This document shows positions 34,806 to 47,600 of a stretch of DNA of 64,000 bases, in pieces. A model generated the notes under the pieces. It saw only the letters and a program-made list of their open reading frames with translations, was not told the origin of the DNA and made no database searches. The stretch covers positions 62,001-126,000 of the forward strand of contig JAXRKN010000011.1 in the NCBI GenBank assembly GCA_038502055.1. The letters run 5' to 3'. The stretch comes from Tanytarsus gracilentus. Lineage: Eukaryota > Arthropoda > Insecta > Diptera > Chironomidae. Both the position numbers and the translations under genes were made by a program. Position 1 is the stretch's first letter, and each line of letters begins with the position of its first letter.

Positions 34806-35873
34806 TTACAGTACACGATAATGATAGAAATCCATTAATGTTCTATTTAAATTCCATCCTATGATAATGGTCACGATGAAGAAGAGAAAGAAGATTGGCA
34901 TGAGCGCCAGAATTAGTTTCGTTCGTGATTTCTTAAGATGAGGTATGCCTGTGACAATGAAATAAAATATATAGAAATATAGGGATATTAATCAGAGAAT
35001 GTCAACTTACAATTGTAGCCGAGAAACGTGATGTAGACATAATAGCAAGTCGAAAGTAGCCACAGCGTATTGCCAAGCAGTCGCGATATAAACCATTCCT
35101 GACTAAAAAGAAGCTTATAGAAAATCAGCATCACAAAGTGAAGAATGATGAGTGGCGGAAATTGCGCATTGATATGAACATCGAACGAGTAACCCCACTC
35201 GACAATTTCCTCTTGTTGATCACGCATAAATCTATTCGATACGCTCCACATAATTGTTGCTGATATTAAGGATGCTAGAAGAAAGTCTACGATGACTACG
35301 TAGAAGATGAAATAAATTGTTTGAAAAAATCCTAAGTGAAACAGAAAGGTGAATCCGAAGGATGTAACTGAAAGTGATTGTATTGATTAGTTATTGAAAT
35401 AAATTTAGTATTTTAAAATTACTTACAGCAAAGACTAGCAAGTAAAAGCACAAGAAATGCTGGATCGTCTCTGGCAAATTGTGACTTTGTTTCTGAAAAT
35501 ATTTATCAATTTTAACTCAACTGGATGTTATTTAATTTTCACCTTTTCGATAGCCGAAATTCCTAAATACTTTCTGTGGTGCCACAAACAGATAGCTGAA
35601 ATAAGTTAATTGTTGTTGTAGAAAATTTTCGCGTATGCCCTCGTTAGTTTAATGATTTTATCAACGAGATACTTACAGTGCCTGCCATATTGCAAATTCA
35701 AAATCCATTTGACGAAATTTCACCAGTCTTTTTAAATATTTTTGACATTTTTGCGTAGCTGAACTGCACATCGAAGTGACGGGTCGTGGAAGACCGCCTC
35801 GCTGTGATCGATAAGAGTATGCAGATAGTATTGAGCCACTTTCACTAGGCGTGGGCGAATGGGGTGGTCGCAT
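34806..35873 (-). CDS. unc-50: Protein unc-50 homologue
   Basis: Five minus-strand exons: 35677-35873, 35543-35595, 35427-35492, 35011-35367, 34806-34948, giving 271 aa as expected for the family. Key segments are RQMDFEFAIWQALYLFVAPQ, SQFARDDPAFLVLLLASLC, EWGYSFDVHINAQFPPLIIL, SQEWFISRLLGNTLWLLSTC and YYVYITFLGYNCIPHLKKSR. UNC-50 (GMH1 in yeast) is a multi-pass Golgi/ER membrane protein; in worms it is needed for traffic of certain nicotinic receptors. The N-terminus is cytosolic and Ser/Pro/Arg-rich (MRPPHSPTPSESGS). The last three codons before the stop (RVL) match the family end. It is head-to-head with flr. Confidence 0.95.
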
Positions 35874-36188
35874 TTTGTCCTTTTAATTAAATAATTTAAT
35901 TTTTTTTCAATTTTACAAAGATGACGAATATAAACACAACGAGGGGAATTTCACAGAAATAATTTTGAGATGCCGCTAGTGTTACAATTATTTTTGAAAG
36001 GGTCAATTTACCCTTGTGAAAATTTGAGCTGTTGGCCACAAAAAATTATTTCTAAATAAGGAAATTTCAACTTGCCGAGATATTTTTCATTTTTATCGCG
36101 AAAACACAAGCCAAAATACGCCGTGTACAATTAATAGTTGCTATAGAGTCGAAATAGTATCGCGAATTATTGCATTTAGTAAAGAAAA
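35874..36188. promoter_or_regulatory. Bidirectional promoter region, unc-50 / flr
   Basis: The two divergent start codons are 315 bp apart. The region has no TATA box. A GTATCGCGAATT element at about 36160, containing TATCG, lies close to the flr start and resembles insect DRE/BEAF-type elements. Shared regulation is an inference from the spacing. Confidence 0.45.
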
Positions 36189-38668
36189 ATGAGTTATTCG
36201 AATAGTAAGTAACAAAGTTGTGCAATTTATAAAATTCAACCGGAAAAATGTGATTTAAGTCGTTCTATGGATATCTCAATGTCATTATCAGAATCATACA
36301 ACTTGCGTTGAGTTTATCTACGAGAAAATAAAGAACATTTTTAGTTCTTATCACTAAATTTCGACTTTCCGCATACACGCCCCTATCGCTGCACTTTTCT
36401 CTCACTTGTCTGCCTTTAACTCGATCAAAATCAGTGAATGGAACCGATTAAAGTCAGTAAGCACAGGGCATAATAATGCAATCAGTTCAATAAGCATCGT
36501 CATTGATGTGCGGAACGGTTGTTTTTAATTGTATGACTCATTTTTCTCTTTCGGTGTGACGAATTTATATTTAAGGCAAAAACAACTCATTTATTGGGGT
36601 GAAACTGTAAAAGAAAACAATTGAGTTTCTCTCTTTAGCGTGTCAATATAATTGGAAATTAAGCGGACATTAATCTTAATTGAGCTTTCAAAAAAAATTT
36701 CAGAATTCATTTATGCCAGCTTGCCGCGAACATCCCGTGGACAACCAATCGTCCTCGGTGGCGATCCGAAAGGCAAAAATTTCCTCTATTGCAACGGAAA
36801 CTCTGTGATCATTCGTAACATCGATGTAAGATTGCTTTTGATCGCACTTTTAGTGAAAATGTGACAAACTTTTTTTAAACTATTTTTAGAATCCAGCTAT
36901 CTCGGATGTCTACACTGAACACTCATGTGCAGTAAATGTCGCCAAATACTCGCCGTCGGGATTCTACATTGCATCGGGCGATGTTTCGGGCAAAATTCGC
37001 ATTTGGGATACAGTCAATAAGGAGCATTTGTTGAAAAATGAATTTCAACCTATCGGTGGTCCAATTAAAGACATCGCGTGGTCAGCTGATAGTCAGCGAA
37101 TTGTAGTTGTGGGCGAGGGACGTGAGAGATTCGGTCATGTCTTTATGGCTGACACTGGTACATCAGTTGGTGAAATTAGTGGACAATCGAAGCCAATTAA
37201 TAGCTGTGACTTTAGACCTGCTCGTCCATTTAGAGTTGTGACTGGAAGTGAGGACAATACAATTGGAATTTTTGAAGGTCCTCCCTTTAAATTCAAGAAG
37301 ACTAAGCAAGATCATTCGAGATTTGTTCAAGCCGTTCGTTATTCTAATGATGGCAAATATTTTGCATCGGGCGGTTTCGATGGTAAAGTTTTCCTCTATG
37401 ACGGAAATACTTCAGACTTGATAAGTGAAATTGGCTCACCCGCACATAAGGGAGGCGTTTATGCTGTCGCATGGAAGCCTGATGGAACTCAATTGTTGAC
37501 GGCGAGTGGAGATAAAACTTGTCGCTTATGGGATGTTGAAACGAAAGAGTTGATTGTCGAATTCGCAATGGGAACAACTGTTGATGATCAGCAAGTGTCG
37601 TGCTTATGGCAAGGAGAGCACATTCTGTCTGTTTCACTCTCGGGATTTATCAACTATTTGGATCCATCGAATCCAGCAAAACCTTTGCGCATCCTCAAGG
37701 GTCACAATAAGCCAATTACAGCCATGACATTGAGCGATGACCACAGTGTAATTTACACAGCATCTCACGACGGTGCCGTTACAAACTGGAATTCAGGAAA
37801 TGGCTTAAATGATCGTGTCGGTGGAATCGGTCATGGAAATCAAGTGAATGGTGTCTGCTCAAACGGCGATTTTGTCTATACTTGTGGAATCGATGATTCA
37901 CTCAAGCAAATTAACTTGGAAGCAAATGTTTATACAGGAGTTGATCTCAAGCTTCCATGTCAGCCACGAGGAATGGATATTCTTAAAGAGGCCAGCATCG
38001 CCATCGTTGGTTGTGTTAAAGAAATTATTGTAGCACAAGAGAATCGTAAAGTTTTCTCATTGCCAATTAATTATGAAGCATCTTGCGTTGCCATCAACGC
38101 TGACACGCGTGATGTAGCCGTCGGTGGTGATGATAATAAGATTCACATCTACACGTTAAATGGAAATTCGGAATTGGAATTGAAATTTGAGTTGGAGCAT
38201 CTTGGCGCTATTACTGATTGTTCATTTTCACCGAATAATAAATATTTGGTTGCGTGCGATAGCAATAGAAAGGTGGTGCTTTATAACGCTGATGAGTATA
38301 AGGTAAACTAGATTTTTTGATTTCATTAATTCTTTAATACAAAATTAATTTCTAGCCTGCTCACAACAAGGAGTGGGGCTTCCATAATGCGAAAGTTAAC
38401 AAAGTTGCTTGGTCTCCAAATTCTACAATGGTCGCGAGTGGGTCATTGGATACGACCATCATCGTTTGGTCTGTTGCTAGTCCCGCCAAGCATACAATCA
38501 TCAAAAGTGAGCATATTATTTTTAATAAATTTCTTTAATTAACATTTTAAATCTCTAGACGCTCATCCGCAGTCACAAATCACAGGTTTAGTGTGGTTGG
38601 ACAATGAAACAATCATTTCATCGGGGCAGGATTGTAATGTTAAAGTCTGGGAAGTTGAGAGCTTCTAA
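36189..38668 (+). CDS. flr: Actin-interacting protein 1 / WDR1 (flare)
   Basis: Five exons: 36189-36204 (MSYSN), 36704-36825, 36890-38302, 38356-38506 and 38559-38668, giving 603 aa, the usual AIP1 length. Exon 2 starts KFIYASLPRTSRGQPIVLGG. WD-type repeats follow, for example GFYIASGDVSGKIRIWDTVN, FRVVTGSEDNTIGIFEG, KYFASGGFDGKVFLYDG and TQLLTASGDKTCRLWDVET, consistent with the two seven-blade propellers of AIP1. The last blade ends ISSGQDCNVKVWEVESF. AIP1 helps cofilin disassemble actin filaments and caps severed ends; fly flare is needed for hair and sarcomere shape. A 499-nt first intron follows a 5-codon exon, typical of a regulated first intron. Confidence 0.96.
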
Positions 38669-40267
38669 AAATTGCGTTACATATAATTTATTTCACATTT
38701 GCTCATCCACCCATATATTAATTACATTGATTTATAATGTAAAAATTCCTCTAATAACTTTGTAATTTTTTTTTTGATATTGTTGTGTTCCTTTCAATTT
38801 AGAAAAGAATTTTTTTTATTGCTAAATTTTATTAAAGCTTCATTTTGTCGCCAAAGTGTCATTCTTATCATTTGTGATTTTGATGTGTTAAAAATTACAA
38901 TCACAATTTGGCTCATCCATTATGCCCTTTTTAGTTTCCTGAAGTATTAAAATTTTATGTTACAGCAGAAAATTATCATTGCATGAATAAAAATCCAAAA
39001 CACGTATTTAAAAATTTGTTCATATTCAAATTCATCAATCATCAAAAACTGTCATTAATGAACTTTAAAATTTTACCTCAGCTTCAGATTCAGGATAAAA
39101 GAAAATTATATCAATAACTTTTTTATACTGCATAACTTCTATGTGTAACCTGAAACAAATTTTTGTATCAGTAAATTGATGAAAATAAAATTAAAAACTC
39201 CATCAATAAATTCCATATCATGATCTTTATTTTTTTTTCACTAAAGACAGAAACATAACAGAAATTGAACTAAACTATTTTAAATAAAATTGCTACAAAA
39301 CAAAATGTGACTAGTTAAAACTTATAAAGTCAAAATAGAAAGAATTTAAATTGGTCTAGCTGATTTTGCTACGAATTAAAAAAAGGAACTGACTTAAGTC
39401 TAAAAAGAACGAAAATATTTTTGATTAAATTACAAGAGATAGCGGTAAGATTAAAAAAATCATTAAGTAAAGAGATTTAAGTTCATTTTACGAAATTCTG
39501 TTCGCCAAAATTCACTTTCAATCATCTTGTGTGTCTTTTAAAAATATATGCAGTCATGTATGCATAGTTAAATTAATAATTAATTCAGGTATAAAAAAGA
39601 ATTAAGGACGTTTTTCACTGATCATCAGGAGATTGAAATTTACAAGATTCGCGAATAATAATCAGGCAAAATTGATTGTCTTTTTTTATAGCTGTCGATT
39701 TTTTGCATTGTGGTTTTTGCTTGTACAAACGTCCACGCTCTGATTATATTCAGTTTTTATTTAAAAAAAACAGTTCATTAAAACCTATCACAGCTAAGGG
39801 TAATTTTCCATAAGTTTAGTCAAAGGTTTGATTGTCGTGTGAAAATTTTTTAATGATTTTAAAAGTTGTCATTTATGAAATATTTTATGGCTTTTGAATA
39901 ATAAAATTTTTCACCCACCATCAAAATTTTCCACACTCCGATCACTTTTTAATGTGTATTTTGTAAAACACTAAAACGCTAAAAATGTGCCGAAATCATT
40001 CATCAACATGTGTTCAACCAAATTAAAAAAATGTCGATGATTCCAAACATCAAAAAAAAAGAGAAAGAAGAAAAAATAAATTAACGAAAATCATTTTTTT
40101 CCTTATAGCCTAATAAAAAAAAAGTTCGGAGATGATTTCTCCATTTAAAAGGCACTAAAATTATTATTATAGGAGAGATTATTGAATTATTATCAAAGAT
40201 TTGTCTTTTCCGTAAGATTTTCAATCTTTTAAGTGTCTTTAAAATTAAATTTAGAATCTTGAGCCTC
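38669..40267. other. Convergent intergenic region, 1.6 kb
   Basis: Lies between the stops of flr and the BTB zinc-finger gene. It is AT-rich with several AATAAA-like signals (for example about 38985) and poly-A/T runs. It probably contains a long 3' UTR of the BTB gene. No coding frame with support. Confidence 0.45.
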
Positions 40268-43200
40268 TCATTGACTATTGGCCATGTGCTCATCACCTCC
40301 ATTATTGTTAATCTCATTCTTGATGTTAGAAATTGTCGATTGATGTTGTTGTTGTTGTAGCTGCTGCTGATGATGATGAAAAAGTGATGCCTGAGTTGGG
40401 ATTGTCATTTCGCTGGTGAACGATTGCAAAAGTGCGAGTTGATTTGCAGCATTTTGATTTGCTTCCATGTTAAGTGGAAGATTTGATGCGGATGAGGTTG
40501 ATGGTGATGGATTTTGGGGGAAGAGAAGATTATTTGCGGCCATTTGGTCTTTAATCATTTGTTGAGCTTGAATTTGTTGAATTTGACTCGCCAATTTTGT
40601 GCGCTTTCGGCGATTTTCGCTCTCGCATGGTGAAGGTGTGCCGGGATGCCGGTAGCTGATGTGCTTGCGAAGTGCGTCTTTTGATCTTGACACGTGACTG
40701 CAGACGGTGCAAGCGTATCTAAAGATTTTGCTTAAAATATTTGAATTTTTTATAAAACTTTATGTCACTCACCTCATGTTCTGATGCGTTTCCAAATGAA
40801 CTCTCAGATTGTATTGATTTGATAGCAATTTAGAGCAAATAAAACATTTGGCGAACAATTTTGAGTTTGGGATTTTTGCTGGAGGTCCTGTTTGATTGTT
40901 GGCCAAATTTACGGCGCCAGCATTTTGATTTCCTTGAACTGCTTGAACAGATTTCTTGATTGCGTCATTCGAATAATTCAGCAAATTTTCAATCGTAGGT
41001 TTTTTATCGTTCATAAAAGATTGCATGGCGTTCGGCGACATCGAGTACGCTGAATTTGGCGATGGCTCTTTTTTGACTGTCATTTGATTAAAATGTTCGA
41101 GGAAACTCTTTGCTGAGCTCGGAGACGCTGAACTCGGTGGTGACGTTGAGTTCGCACCATAACGAAGACTTTCAGCAATTCTGTCAATTTTCTTTAAGTT
41201 TGTCGGTTTCATTCGCTTTTCTTGCAACATTTTCTCTTTCTTATAAAGATCGTCCATGAAATTAGTTGAACTTGTGCCATTGCCATTGGCTTGTAGAGGA
41301 GGTAAAATTGGCGATTGAGGAAGCATCGAAGGAAATGGAAGGCGATTAGGTGAAAAGTTCAGTGGCTGCACTGAGTTCAACAGAGGATGTGAATAGAAAT
41401 TGAAATTTGGATGTGGGCGTGAGAAAAACGCGTCAAACGAGGCGGGTGGTGTGAGAAGTTTGGGTGTTAAGTGTGAGGTATCAAATGGTGAGTTGGCCGA
41501 CTGTTGGAGACTTTTCGGAGTGTCACTGCGTGATTGCTTCTCCGAGTCATCATTTTCAGTCGCGGGAGGTGAAGGTACGGATGATACTTGTTGATTTTCA
41601 GCATTTTGTCTTCGATTTTTTATTCCGCTCTGTATGCGAGGCGACGACATCATCGTTAATGTGAAATAAAATGGGTTGAAAATGTATGGAGAAGAAAATA
41701 AAATTTAATTTTCCCAAGAAAAGTGAATGAAAGAAATTTTTGTGGAAATTATTCGGAATTTAATAAAATTTTAAGAATTTTAAATCGATTAAAAAAAATT
41801 GTTTAAAAATTGAATTTTCCGAAAAATAAAAAAACACAAAAAAATGAGAAGAATTATAAAATGTTTCTCACCATGTGTTCGCTATTAATCTCCGTCAATC
41901 CTTTGATACCCAAAGTCTCTGCGAGTTCCAGCAATCGCGATATCTGATCTTCGAAGACATTGACCTCGCCCGAGTACATGAACGTAATCAGTGCGGCGAG
42001 AGATGCAAAATTTGTATTCGGCGGTAGCACAATGACTGGATGCAACGATTGATTCTGCATGCTCGACTCGAGCGTATGAAATAACTCGGAGAAAAATGTG
42101 CTGCAACCACTCAGCACCAGTCGATGTGCACGAATTTTTCTTCCATCTGCTACGATTGTGCAATCGGAGAGATGTGATTGATCCAGCAATGCAGGCAATG
42201 TGCTCAGCAAGGACGTCTAATTTTGATAGTAATGTTGGATAGAAAAGAGAAATAAGAAAAAAGAGAATGAAAAGAAGAAAATTTTACGAGCAATTTTATT
42301 TTTATGTTACGATGAGTTTGAAATGGAATTTAGGCTAGAATTCTAATTTTATCACAATTCGAGAGTGATCATCATGCGATTCTTTTGAAATTGGAGAGAG
42401 GTGAAGACACTGAGCCGTATTGTGTTCGTTGGATTTAATGATTGAGGTATTTTAAGCAAAATATATGAGAATAAATTTGGAAAATAAATTTTTTATTGCC
42501 ACTCCAGACACGAGCACGCATTTTTCTGCTTGCCTACTTCCAAAAGGAAATATCTCAAGTGTCGCTCTTTGAAATTAGTGCGCAATATACAATAATAAGA
42601 TCGTTAAAATGCCATTTAATCTTACATGGTCAAGTGAAATATTTTTTCATCTCTTTTCTCTTCTTGACGAAACGCGGCGGAAATCAATTAATCTTTTTTG
42701 GATGGATTGAGTAGAAAATATTTAATGATTTTCTTTTGATTTCTAAGAAGAAAAATGATGCAAGATTTCGATGGAAATTTTGATGACATTTTATGTGGAA
42801 AAATGTTTTCTCATTTTTAATTAGAGAAAATTTCTAATTTATGGATGCAAGTCACTCAAAAATAGTTCATCCATTTTCCCAACCTGTCAAAACTCTCTCT
42901 TAAGCAGTTTGGAAAAAATGTTAATTTTGTTGTGTCGTGTTTGAGTGATGTGAGCGCGGTTGTTCACTCAAATCGACGAGTAGTTTCATCTGTGACTCAT
43001 TTTATACTCACGGGGAGGAAAAAGATCTTTAACAATGTTTTTCTTTTCTATCTTTCTTTTTCACTTACTCGCGCAAAAAAAAACTATCGCCGAGACATCG
43101 CTTATAGTTGCGTCGAGACATGATCAACATTATGCACACTAGTACTACCAGATGGTGCGTCGATTTCTTGAGAATAGTAGTAGAAAGCGCACAGAAATTG

Positions 43201-44644
43201 CAACGGACGATGAAATTAAATGATACATTCACTGTAGACTCGGAAAATCCATAAATTTTCCTCAGCGTGACATTTTCACGACGGCATGAAAAAGTGCAGA
43301 GACGAGAGCGCGACCACGTGAGAGTAAAATAACTTGCATAAATTAGATAATTCCATGTCACTTTCAAATCTCTGCTCGAATGATCTTTCAAAATAAGAGA
43401 AAAAGACGCGCGCGAGAAAAAGAAAATTAAAGTGTGGAAGAAGAAGAAGTTGGAAAATGAGGAAGAAACGTTTTTTTTCTCTTTTCCACATTTAAATCTA
43501 TTGTGGGAATTTATAGAGATCGTCTGTGCATGAGAATAGCGCTAATTAGACTTTTGTCGCTAGAATTGTGAATTGATGGACTAAAAAAGTTATTTCTCGA
43601 ACTTCAAGTTAAATTTTTGTAAGAAATAAATTTATTTTTCAAACACAACTTCCAGAGCTTCCTTTTGGATTTTCGCGATTCAAATGCTCAAATCTATTTA
43701 ATTTCGATTCATCTCCGCCGCACCAATTAAAGCCAAAAATTTCATCAAATTTTCTCTTAACAAGTTGTTTCTCATCACACACACTGCACAATTGCATTCA
43801 TCTATATCCAAATTAATGAATTAAATCATCCGAGTGTGGTCGAGTGATGAGAATGTGAGGAAAATATTTTTTTCCTTCGGACGAAGAAGAAAATGCGAGA
43901 GAGAGAGAGTGAGAGGAAAAAATTCAAGCGAAATAAATAACAAACAATGGGACATTTTCAAGCAAAATAGATAGAGTGAGATGAAAAACTAATTTAATTA
44001 TTTTTTTTATTTTTGGAAAAAAGTCAAGTCGCGTTCTCGCGATCGGTTAGTGAGACAGCAGCGGCTCTACTATTTTTTGATTTCAAGGAAAATTTTTCAG
44101 TAGCGGTAAGAAATTCTGTAACAGCATCGAGTGAGAAAAAAGAAAAATTCAGGTCGGCAAAAAGTGCAATTTGAACCGCCGTTGAAGAAGAAAAAAAACG
44201 CGAGAGAAAAGGAGAAAACACAAAAGGAGGGTCAGGGAATGATAAAATTAATTATACAACATGTAAAAAATTTTGCGAAAATATTTAAACGCATTTTTAG
44301 TTTTATTTCAACCCATTAATTAAATTCAAAAAATGTTCCATCCCTTGCGACTCTTGAAAATGAAATAAATTTCTCTAAATTGCGTTCAAAATATTTTTGC
44401 TGTTATTTGATCGTTGTTATTATCGAATTGATGAGTGATGGAGCGACGAAAAATAATTTTAATTTTGACTCACCTGATGATTGTTCCATCGAAGACAAAA
44501 TTGTTGATTATCAGATTTTCCACCATTTATTTCCAGCGACGTGTCCATTTCGATACGAGGCGAGCCTTCGGGCGATGAGTTGAGAATATTTTTATCTTGC
44601 ACTCTCTGATCCTCACTGCTGCTATTGCCTCGAAGGGCTTCCAT
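40268..44644 (-). CDS. BTB-TTK family transcription factor with two C2H2 zinc fingers, 607 aa
   Basis: Four minus-strand exons: 44474-44644, 41872-42216, 40773-41629 and 40268-40718, in phase. The BTB domain begins DNQQFCLRWNNHQTSLLSTL, the hallmark of insect BTB-TTK proteins, and continues DCTIVADGRKIRAHRLVLSG and FMYSGEVNVFEDQISRLLEL. It differs from the common members in SHLSDCTI and in the inserted NQSLHPVIVLPPNTN. A long Ser/Pro/Asn-rich linker has a possible sumoylation site (TVKKEP). Two C2H2 fingers follow: CFICSKLLSNQYNLRVHLETH and YACTVCSHVSRSKDALRKH, split by a short intron, then a basic stretch (RRKRTK) and a Gln/His-rich tail. It should be a nuclear DNA-binding regulator that dimerises through BTB. 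I could not assign it to a named gene. The 2.26-kb intron after the first exon is likely regulatory. Confidence 0.88.
42217..44473 (-). other. BTB gene first coding intron, 2.3 kb
   Basis: No supported gene. It has GA-rich stretches (43898-43920, GCGAGAGAGAGAG region) and a GCGCGCGAGA segment (about 43408), unusual in this AT-rich DNA. These may be GAGA-factor type regulatory elements. Confidence 0.4.
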
Positions 44645-47600
44645 GCTTTTCTAATTTTTTATTTCGTCGAATATGTTCGAAAAAATTCCTTTTTATTTGC
44701 CAGCCACCCGAGAGCAAAAGAGAGCCACACGAGGAAAGTTTAGGTTCTAAAATTAAAATTTGCACAACCAGCTTCACCTTTAAGTTTTCCAATTCACTAT
44801 TTTTTTTCCTCTCTTCTTTGACAGGATAATTTTTTTTTATCACACAAGAAATAATTTTTTATTTCGATAAATCTTTTCGCGTTCACTTCTCCAGACACAC
44901 TGATCATTGATGTCTTTTTAATCTCGTCATATGCAGAAGATTTTCTCTAATTTATTCACGCGCTCTCGCTCGACTCCAATTGTCGATATGAATGGAATTA
45001 CGTAATGAACAATACCGATTCACTCGCGGGTTGCTGTATGGAAAAAAATTTCACAAAGAGCAAATGGAAAAAAAAGTTGGGTGCTTGATGCTCTGCCACC
45101 ACCACCAAGTGATAGAATGATCCTCACTCTTCCATCATTCGACGCTTTTCTTCCATTTTTTTCGAGTCACGAGAGAATTGAAAAAAAAATATTTAATTTT
45201 CTTCGCGGCAACGTTTGAGATCTCGCGAGTGTGAAAGGAATATAAAAATGCGCCTGAGATTGTGATGAAAAATAATTAAATTAATCCAGAGAGTGAAGCC
45301 ACGGTTAGCTGACTTTTCTCTGAGAGTGAAGAAATTTTCTTTTCTTCTTCTGTTTGATTCTTCCTCACTTAATTAATTAATTGGATGGTCGCAGCTATCT
45401 GCCACTTAGACATCATCTTACACGAAAACTAATTAGACGTAAACTGAAAAGGTTGTGTGATGACTGTGCCGCATCGTCGTGAGATGTGTTTTTTTTCGAC
45501 AATCGGAGATGAGAGAAAACGTCTAAGAGAAAATGAGGAGAGAAAATTTTCATTTTTTTTGATGGACTCAAAGACAGAAAAATTCTGAAGGGATGTCTAA
45601 AAAAATAATTTCTAATTTATTTAAAATGAATTTTCAAAGAAATTCCCAAATTTTTCCACCCCTTCTAAATTGTCTCTCATATCCACGACGAGATTGTCTC
45701 GATCACGAAAGAAAAAGAAAAAATATTGGAAAAGATCGCGAAGAAAATTGAGTCGAGAGAGTGAATTGAGACAAAAAAGACAAAAGAAGGAAAATATTAA
45801 TCACACTCGAACTGCGGTCATGAAAACTCGTCACACGAAGACAACTACTGAGCACACCTAATTAATTAGAAGAGAAAAAAATAGTAAAAAGAAGTTTATA
45901 GGGGCGAGAGTAGTGCACCAACAATATCCGCGGTGTGTCAACTTTGCGAAGGAATTTAAAATATATAAAAAAAATAGATTTATGATGAAATGTCGTGCAT
46001 GCAATTTATCCACCCTAATTCATGTCTGTCGCGATCATTTTTTTCTCACTCACTTTTATACTCAAGGAAAATAAAAAGACAATCGAATTTATTTTTAAAT
46101 CCATCTTGTCGTCTTCTCTTCTTCTCCGACATTTGATTACCCTTTTCGCTATGTCCATTGCTCTGTCGCACATGCGATCACATATTTTTTTTCCAACACA
46201 TAACCACCAAAAGAGTCCATTGTCTTTTTTATCATTCTTTTCACACACATCTACGCGGAAATTAACGAATGAGCTGAGAGAAAAGTAAAATATCCAGTTG
46301 AGCGCCTTGATGAATGCTTGATGCTGAAAATATCATTCATTTTCATCACCACTCACTCGAAATTTCCCAGTATATTTATCCCAGGGCAGAAAAAAAAATA
46401 TCCAAAAAAACTATTTTCGGGCACGCAAGGCATGTCTCAAATCATTCATTCATTCCCTCGCGTTAACCTGGCTGACACTTCTCCGCGCTTTTATCTCTCT
46501 ATGGCTGACATGAATTAAGGGAAAATATTTCATTTTATTTTTGAGAAATTGAGAAACTTGTTTTGCATTTGCTACAGCGAGAAAATTGGAGAAAATTTAT
46601 TTCGCGCCACAGGCTAGTTATTAATTCATGCGGCTTTTCTTTTCATAATTTTCCCATGTGAGGCTTTTTAATGAAGAGGAGTTTAGGGTGGATTATTTAG
46701 TAATGTTTTTTTTTAAATTTTATAAAATTCAATTTAAAATTTTCTTAAAAATAACTTTCGAAAACGTCACTCTTAAAAAATTCCCGTCACATCATCAACA
46801 AACGCACAGAAGAGAAAAGAAAATGAGAAAATAAAAATTTTATATTTTTGAATTATGTCTGGCTGGAAATAACTAAAACTGTCTGCTGAAAATGCGAAAA
46901 GAAAAAAATCTCTTCTACCTAGCACACAAATAACGAAAGAAGAAGAAAAATTATTTTTTCTAAGCTCTCGCGCGTTAAAAATAACAAATCTACATGACAC
47001 AAAGATGAGGCACATGTTCGTGCATCCTCCACCCATCAATTAGATCCACACCGTCCAGCAAATCAGTCGACAAATGTGTTTTGGACATCTTAATTGATTA
47101 TTTTTGGCATCTGAAATCGGCTGATTCACGATGCGACTTTTATTTAAAAACAACCTTTTTGGTGAATTGCCCAATCGGAATTTCTGTATAGTTTTTTTGT
47201 GTGCTGAAGACAAGAGAGAAAAGTAAGGAAATTTATGATGAGATAAACTTCATTTTACGACACAAAAATTAGCGTATGTGCTGAGAAGATGTTTGTGTAT
47301 ATTTGGATGATGGTTGGAGGAGGTTTTGTTTTCCAAATTTTTCCTCGAAACGATTCTGGCATGTCAATAAAGTTATCATCGACTAAAAAATGAAGTCATG
47401 ATGGAGTTAATAAAATTTATAAACTAAATCAAACTTTTTTAAATCTTTTCTACTCCAATTTTCCCGAAAAAAAACTCACATGAAAATAATTGTTAAACAA
47501 TCATTCGCTCGCCTCCATTGAAGAAAAAAAAACAGATCATTTATAATCCAGTTTCAACGCTCGAAAGGCATTAACGGCAATCACATGTGTCAGATTTTAC